From Nonomuraea terrae (lineage in GTDB: Bacteria > Actinomycetota > Actinomycetes > Streptosporangiales > Streptosporangiaceae): 64,000 nucleotides of DNA. The notes under the pieces are model-generated. The model did not search any database. It saw only the letters and a list, made by a program, of their open reading frames with translations, and was not told the DNA's origin. Positions 61,693-64,000 of the stretch are shown here, one piece after another. Location of the stretch: contig NZ_SMKQ01000014.1 in the NCBI RefSeq assembly GCF_004348995.1, forward strand, positions 19,957 through 83,956, read 5' to 3'. The first letter of the stretch is position 1; each line of letters opens with the position of its first letter. The translations under genes were made by a program, and so were the position numbers.

Positions 61693-62157
61693 TTACTGCC
61701 CTTTGATGTACTGGATGTACTCCTCGCGCGTGACAAAGCCGTCGCCATTGAAATCAACTTGCGGGAACTCCTGCAGGGCGTCGCGCTGGGGCGCGCCCAT
61801 GATTGTCAGCCATCCCACCCAGTCGCTGAGCGACAGCATGCCGTCGCCGTCACTGTTTTGCACCTCATATAGCGCAAGCTGGAGCGGGGTGGCGAACCCG
61901 TCGATAAAGCCGGGCGCCCGAAAGGCCTCAATGAACCTTTGCCTGCTGATCTTCCCATCTCCGTCAGCGTTCCTACTGAGCTCCTGCCACATCTGGTTGC
62001 TCGCGGAGATGAGCTTGCGGACGGCCTCGAAGCGGGAGGCGTCCATGGCGTTCATGCACAACCTCATGATGAGCATATCAAAGTCGGTCTGGTCGATTAT
62101 GTCGTCGTTGTGAAACAGCATGAACAGCTTCTCGGCGCGCTCTTCTGCCAGCGTCAC
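61693..62157 (-). CDS. EF-hand calcium-binding protein
   Basis: A 154-residue protein with loops NADGDGKISRQR (63-74; last position Arg rather than Glu), NSDGDGMLSLSD (101-112) and DFNGDGFVTREE (135-146); a fourth, N-terminal EF-hand near FHNDDIIDQTDFD is degenerate. The third loop is canonical and should bind Ca. It resembles actinobacterial sarcoplasmic-type calcium proteins. The GTG at 62157 is chosen because AGGTG is spaced properly; GTG 62166 is possible. Composition is less GC-rich than the surroundings, suggesting acquisition. Confidence 0.85.
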   Translation of the reverse strand: MTLAEERAEKLFMLFHNDDIIDQTDFDMLIMRLCMNAMDASRFEAVRKLISASNQMWQELSRNADGDGKISRQRFIEAFRAPGFIDGFATPLQLALYEVQNSDGDGMLSLSDWVGWLTIMGAPQRDALQEFPQVDFNGDGFVTREEYIQYIKGQ

Positions 62158-62274
62158 GATTGTCACCTGTCCTCTTCTTCTGATGGGTCGCCGTAGCACT
62201 CAAACAAAAATATCGCGCGGCTACTGCTGCGGATAGCCCTCTGGCGACCTCGCCGGACTCACTGATGTTGGCCC

Positions 62275-62760
62275 GTGACCGCACTGATGCGAGTGCTCTT
62301 GCTTGCGTCTACGCGTGGCCACAGTCGCGCGAGAGCGCTCCTGATCGCGCGTCTTGTGCAGGATGTCGCGACGCTCCTCGGAGCGCTTAGAAGCGCTCTC
62401 GAACGCGTTTCCCAACGTCAAAGGGTCGTTTTGCAAACGAGACGACTCTATGGCAAGATTGATCTCAGCAAAACACGTTGTGACCTGCGGAAACGCTGTG
62501 GAACACCGGAGCGGCGGCACCCCGCCACCACCGCCCAGATCGCGGAGAACATGCTCGGCATCCTGCGCCAGCTCACCGACGCCCACAACCGCGAGCTCCA
62601 CACCATGCACGAGATCGTCATCGGGCAGACCACCGAAGCCCTCGCCAGCCTCCTGCGCGAGTGCAACTGGCCGCGCGGCATGGCGCTCCAAGCGATCAAC
62701 CACGCCATGGTCAACCACACCACGCTGCGCCAGGCTAAGTACGCCTGCCAGATCGGCTGA
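62275..62760 (+). CDS. Phage/plasmid-type protein of unknown function
   Basis: The forward frame to TGA 62758-62760 has strong GC3 codon bias after about 62505: AENMLGILRQLTDAHNREL, then TTEALASLLRECNW. The N-terminal part 62275-62504 looks less coding and contains palindromes, so the true start may be later (ATG 62551) or the 5' end may be frameshifted. The first ~75 codons are therefore uncertain. No known family. It precedes the helicase and may belong to the same element. Confidence 0.4.
   Translation: MTALMRVLLLASTRGHSRARALLIARLVQDVATLLGALRSALERVSQRQRVVLQTRRLYGKIDLSKTRCDLRKRCGTPERRHPATTAQIAENMLGILRQLTDAHNRELHTMHEIVIGQTTEALASLLRECNWPRGMALQAINHAMVNHTTLRQAKYACQIG
62334..62440. repeat. Cluster of AGCGCT palindromes and a TCGTTT dyad
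   Basis: AGCGCT recurs at 62335, 62382 and 62392. The last two form GAGCGCTT-AG-AAGCGCTC (62381-62398), an 8-bp-armed dyad. Nearby TCGTTT-TGC-AAACGA (62426-62440) is another dyad. The cluster may be an operator or an origin-like site of the integrated element. Confidence 0.45.
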
Positions 62761-62877
62761 CCCAAACCCACAGCCCCGGCGGCACCCACCGCCGGCCCCG
62801 CACAACCAACCCAACCCGGCCGCTGCTGCTAGCACTACAGCTAGCAGCACGGCATATCCCCCGAGGAGAACTCAGCC

Positions 62878-63900
62878 ATGGCACCGAAGCCCACCCTTGA
62901 GCAGTCCAACATCGTCGACGCCTTCACCCCCGGCGACAAAAACCTCGTCGTCGAGGCTGGCGCCGGCTGCGGCAAGACCACCCTGCTCAAGATGGCGGCT
63001 CGCGCGGTCCCCAACCGTAAGGGCATGTACATCGCGTACAACAAGGCTCTCCGCAATGACCAACCGGTGCTAACCCCTGACGGCTGGAAGGTCATCGGCG
63101 ACATGTGCGTCGGAGACCTTGTGATCGGTCTAGACGGCAAGGCGCACAGCGTCACGAAGGTCCACCCGCGTGGCGTCCGCCCGATGTTCGAGGTCGTGTT
63201 CAGCGACGGCACCATTGTGGTCGCGGACGAGGAGCATCTGTGGCTCACCCAGACCATCACCTACGATGCCAGGCCGGTTTCGCCGGTGAAGTGGCGGATC
63301 CGCACGACCCAGCAGATCGCTGACACCGTTCACCAGAAGCACCGCGTGCCGCACCTCCAAGCGGCAGCTGAGCTAAATCACCGCCACGATCTGCCGATCT
63401 CGTCGTACCTGCTCGGCGCGCTCCTTGGCGACGGCTCCTTCTGCCACCACGCAGTGTTGTTCTCATGCGCCGAGGATGACCTTGTCGAACTCGTGCGAGC
63501 GGAGCTGCCGGAAGGGCATGCCATCAACGCTCAGCAGGACGGTGGGCGCGGCCGGTCCTGGCTAATCAGCGGAGGCCGCAAGGGTAGCCAGGGCAGCAAC
63601 AAGGTGATGGCGGCGCTCCGCGACCTCGGGCTCCACGGCCACCGTTCCGGCACGAAGTTCGTCCCGCCGATGTACCTGTACGCCAGCGCAGAGCAGAGGC
63701 TCGCTTTGCTCCAGGGCCTGATGGACACGGATGGATGCGCCAGCGGTGTGCAGTCCTTCTTCCGGACGACCAGCAAGCAGCTTGCCGATGATGTGGTCTT
63801 TCTTGCGCAGTCTCTTGGTGGCGTCGCCACCGTCGGCCAGCACGAGAACGGTTCCTACCTGGTCAACGTGCGCCTAGGCCGTGTTTTCAAAGTGATCTAG
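62878..63900 (+). CDS. UvrD-like (SF1) helicase start interrupted by an intein
   Basis: 340 residues. Residues 1-56 are the helicase N-terminus with Walker A GAGCGKTT (28-35) and MYIAYNKA, matching motif I/Ia of phage-type UvrD-like ATPases. At Ala57 an intein begins. The frame ends at a stop (63898-63900) before the C-terminal intein blocks and the rest of the helicase. An IS5-like transposase begins immediately downstream, so an insertion appears to have cut the gene. As it stands no working helicase can be made. Confidence 0.8.
   Translation: MAPKPTLEQSNIVDAFTPGDKNLVVEAGAGCGKTTLLKMAARAVPNRKGMYIAYNKALRNDQPVLTPDGWKVIGDMCVGDLVIGLDGKAHSVTKVHPRGVRPMFEVVFSDGTIVVADEEHLWLTQTITYDARPVSPVKWRIRTTQQIADTVHQKHRVPHLQAAAELNHRHDLPISSYLLGALLGDGSFCHHAVLFSCAEDDLVELVRAELPEGHAINAQQDGGRGRSWLISGGRKGSQGSNKVMAALRDLGLHGHRSGTKFVPPMYLYASAEQRLALLQGLMDTDGCASGVQSFFRTTSKQLADDVVFLAQSLGGVATVGQHENGSYLVNVRLGRVFKVI
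63046..63897 (+). other. Ala1-type intein with LAGLIDADG homing endonuclease, truncated
   Basis: Intein block A is ALRNDQPVLTPDGW (from residue 57), a class with Ala instead of Cys/Ser at position 1. Block B is GTIVVADEEHLW (111-122). Two dodecapeptide motifs follow: YLLGALLGDGS (177-187) and LLQGLMDTDG (277-286), the LAGLIDADG catalytic acids. Blocks F and G (terminal His-Asn) are missing beyond residue 340. Splicing is not possible in this truncated form. Known inteins of this class sit in phage terminases and helicases. Confidence 0.8.
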
Positions 63901-64000
63901 ATGGTGGATCATGGTGTGGTGATCCGGCGTCATGAGCTCACTGATGAGGAGTGGGACAGGCTGCGGCCGTTTCTGCCTGTCTCGCGGTTAGGTCGTCCAC
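63901..64000 (+). mobile_element. IS5-family-like transposase, 5' end
   Basis: ATG 63901 (or downstream starts) encodes MVDHGVVIRRHELTDEEWDR, then LRPFLP with RLGRP, the start of an IS5-type (DUF4096/InsH-like) transposase. It runs off the window. It begins directly after the intein frame stop, so the element's left end lies near 63880-63900. No terminal inverted repeat can be assigned from this end alone. Confidence 0.7.

Noticed and set aside
62878..63900. Reading the whole 340-residue frame as a novel ATPase family
   Set aside because: Residues 57 onward show intein blocks A and B and two LAGLIDADG motifs, so the unusual region is better explained as an intein.
1..64000. CRISPR array, rRNA or tRNA genes
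   Set aside because: No regularly spaced repeat, rRNA core sequence or cloverleaf-with-GTTC pattern was found on either strand by reading; a covariance-model search would settle weak candidates.

Overview
This window is GC-rich, codon-biased actinomycete chromosome. The mix of SARP/BTAD, ECF42, DUF5994 and DUF6204 proteins, paired ABC exporters and actinomycete-type mobile-element proteins suggests a Streptosporangiales member such as Nonomuraea. That placement is an inference from gene content; there is no rRNA or tRNA here to confirm it.

Left edge (1-5.4 kb): a mobile-DNA graveyard. It holds the 3' end of a Gfo/Idh/MocA oxidoreductase, decayed sequence, an intact SDR gene, a doubly deleted Tn3-family transposase abutting that SDR, AraC-type and DHFR/RibD-like genes, and a tyrosine-integrase N-terminus joined to the tail of an unrelated SDR/epimerase.

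Core (5.5-58.4 kb): mostly intact accessory metabolism in short operons, many with an adjacent regulator and a visible candidate operator. (1) MFS exporter, cupin, two exporter-fold ABC half-transporters of IrtAB/YbtPQ type, TetR. (2) RpiR regulator divergent from threonine synthase, with two matching candidate operators. (3) A secreted nuclease, then a biotin-uptake operon bioY - acyl-CoA ligase-like - thiolase-like - bioM - bioN, in which the thiolase lacks two canonical active-site residues. (4) ArsR/SRPBCC/VOC trio. (5) HTH regulator divergent from an alpha/beta hydrolase, and a 1020-residue SARP regulator divergent from an oxidoreductase. (6) ArsR/MFS, esterase/TetR and LysR/RclA-like reductase pairs. 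(7) SNF2 helicase plus SWIM zinc-finger protein, with a 17-bp palindrome upstream; DedA; a two-component system. (8) MocR/LysE pair, YciI, epoxide hydrolase, GATase/LysR pair, ECF42 sigma with a DGPF protein, and a barnase/barstar pair. (9) STAS, DUF5994, serine hydrolase and lipoprotein esterase genes.

Right edge (58.6-64 kb): a decaying integrated element. A serine integrase is fused in frame to the C-terminal part of a replication-associated HTH protein. A frameshifted relative of that protein's C-terminal module follows, then an IS3 remnant, an EF-hand protein, a dyad-rich stretch, a phage/plasmid-like gene, and a superfamily-1 helicase start carrying an Ala1-type homing-endonuclease intein. 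The helicase frame closes just before an IS5-like transposase that runs off the window.

Several broken genes (near 28.47, 42.75, 53.29, 53.53, 60.78 and 61.49 kb) would be repaired by a single C/G change, mostly in short homopolymer runs. Residual assembly errors are therefore a live alternative to genuine pseudogenes there. No CRISPR array, rRNA or tRNA was found.
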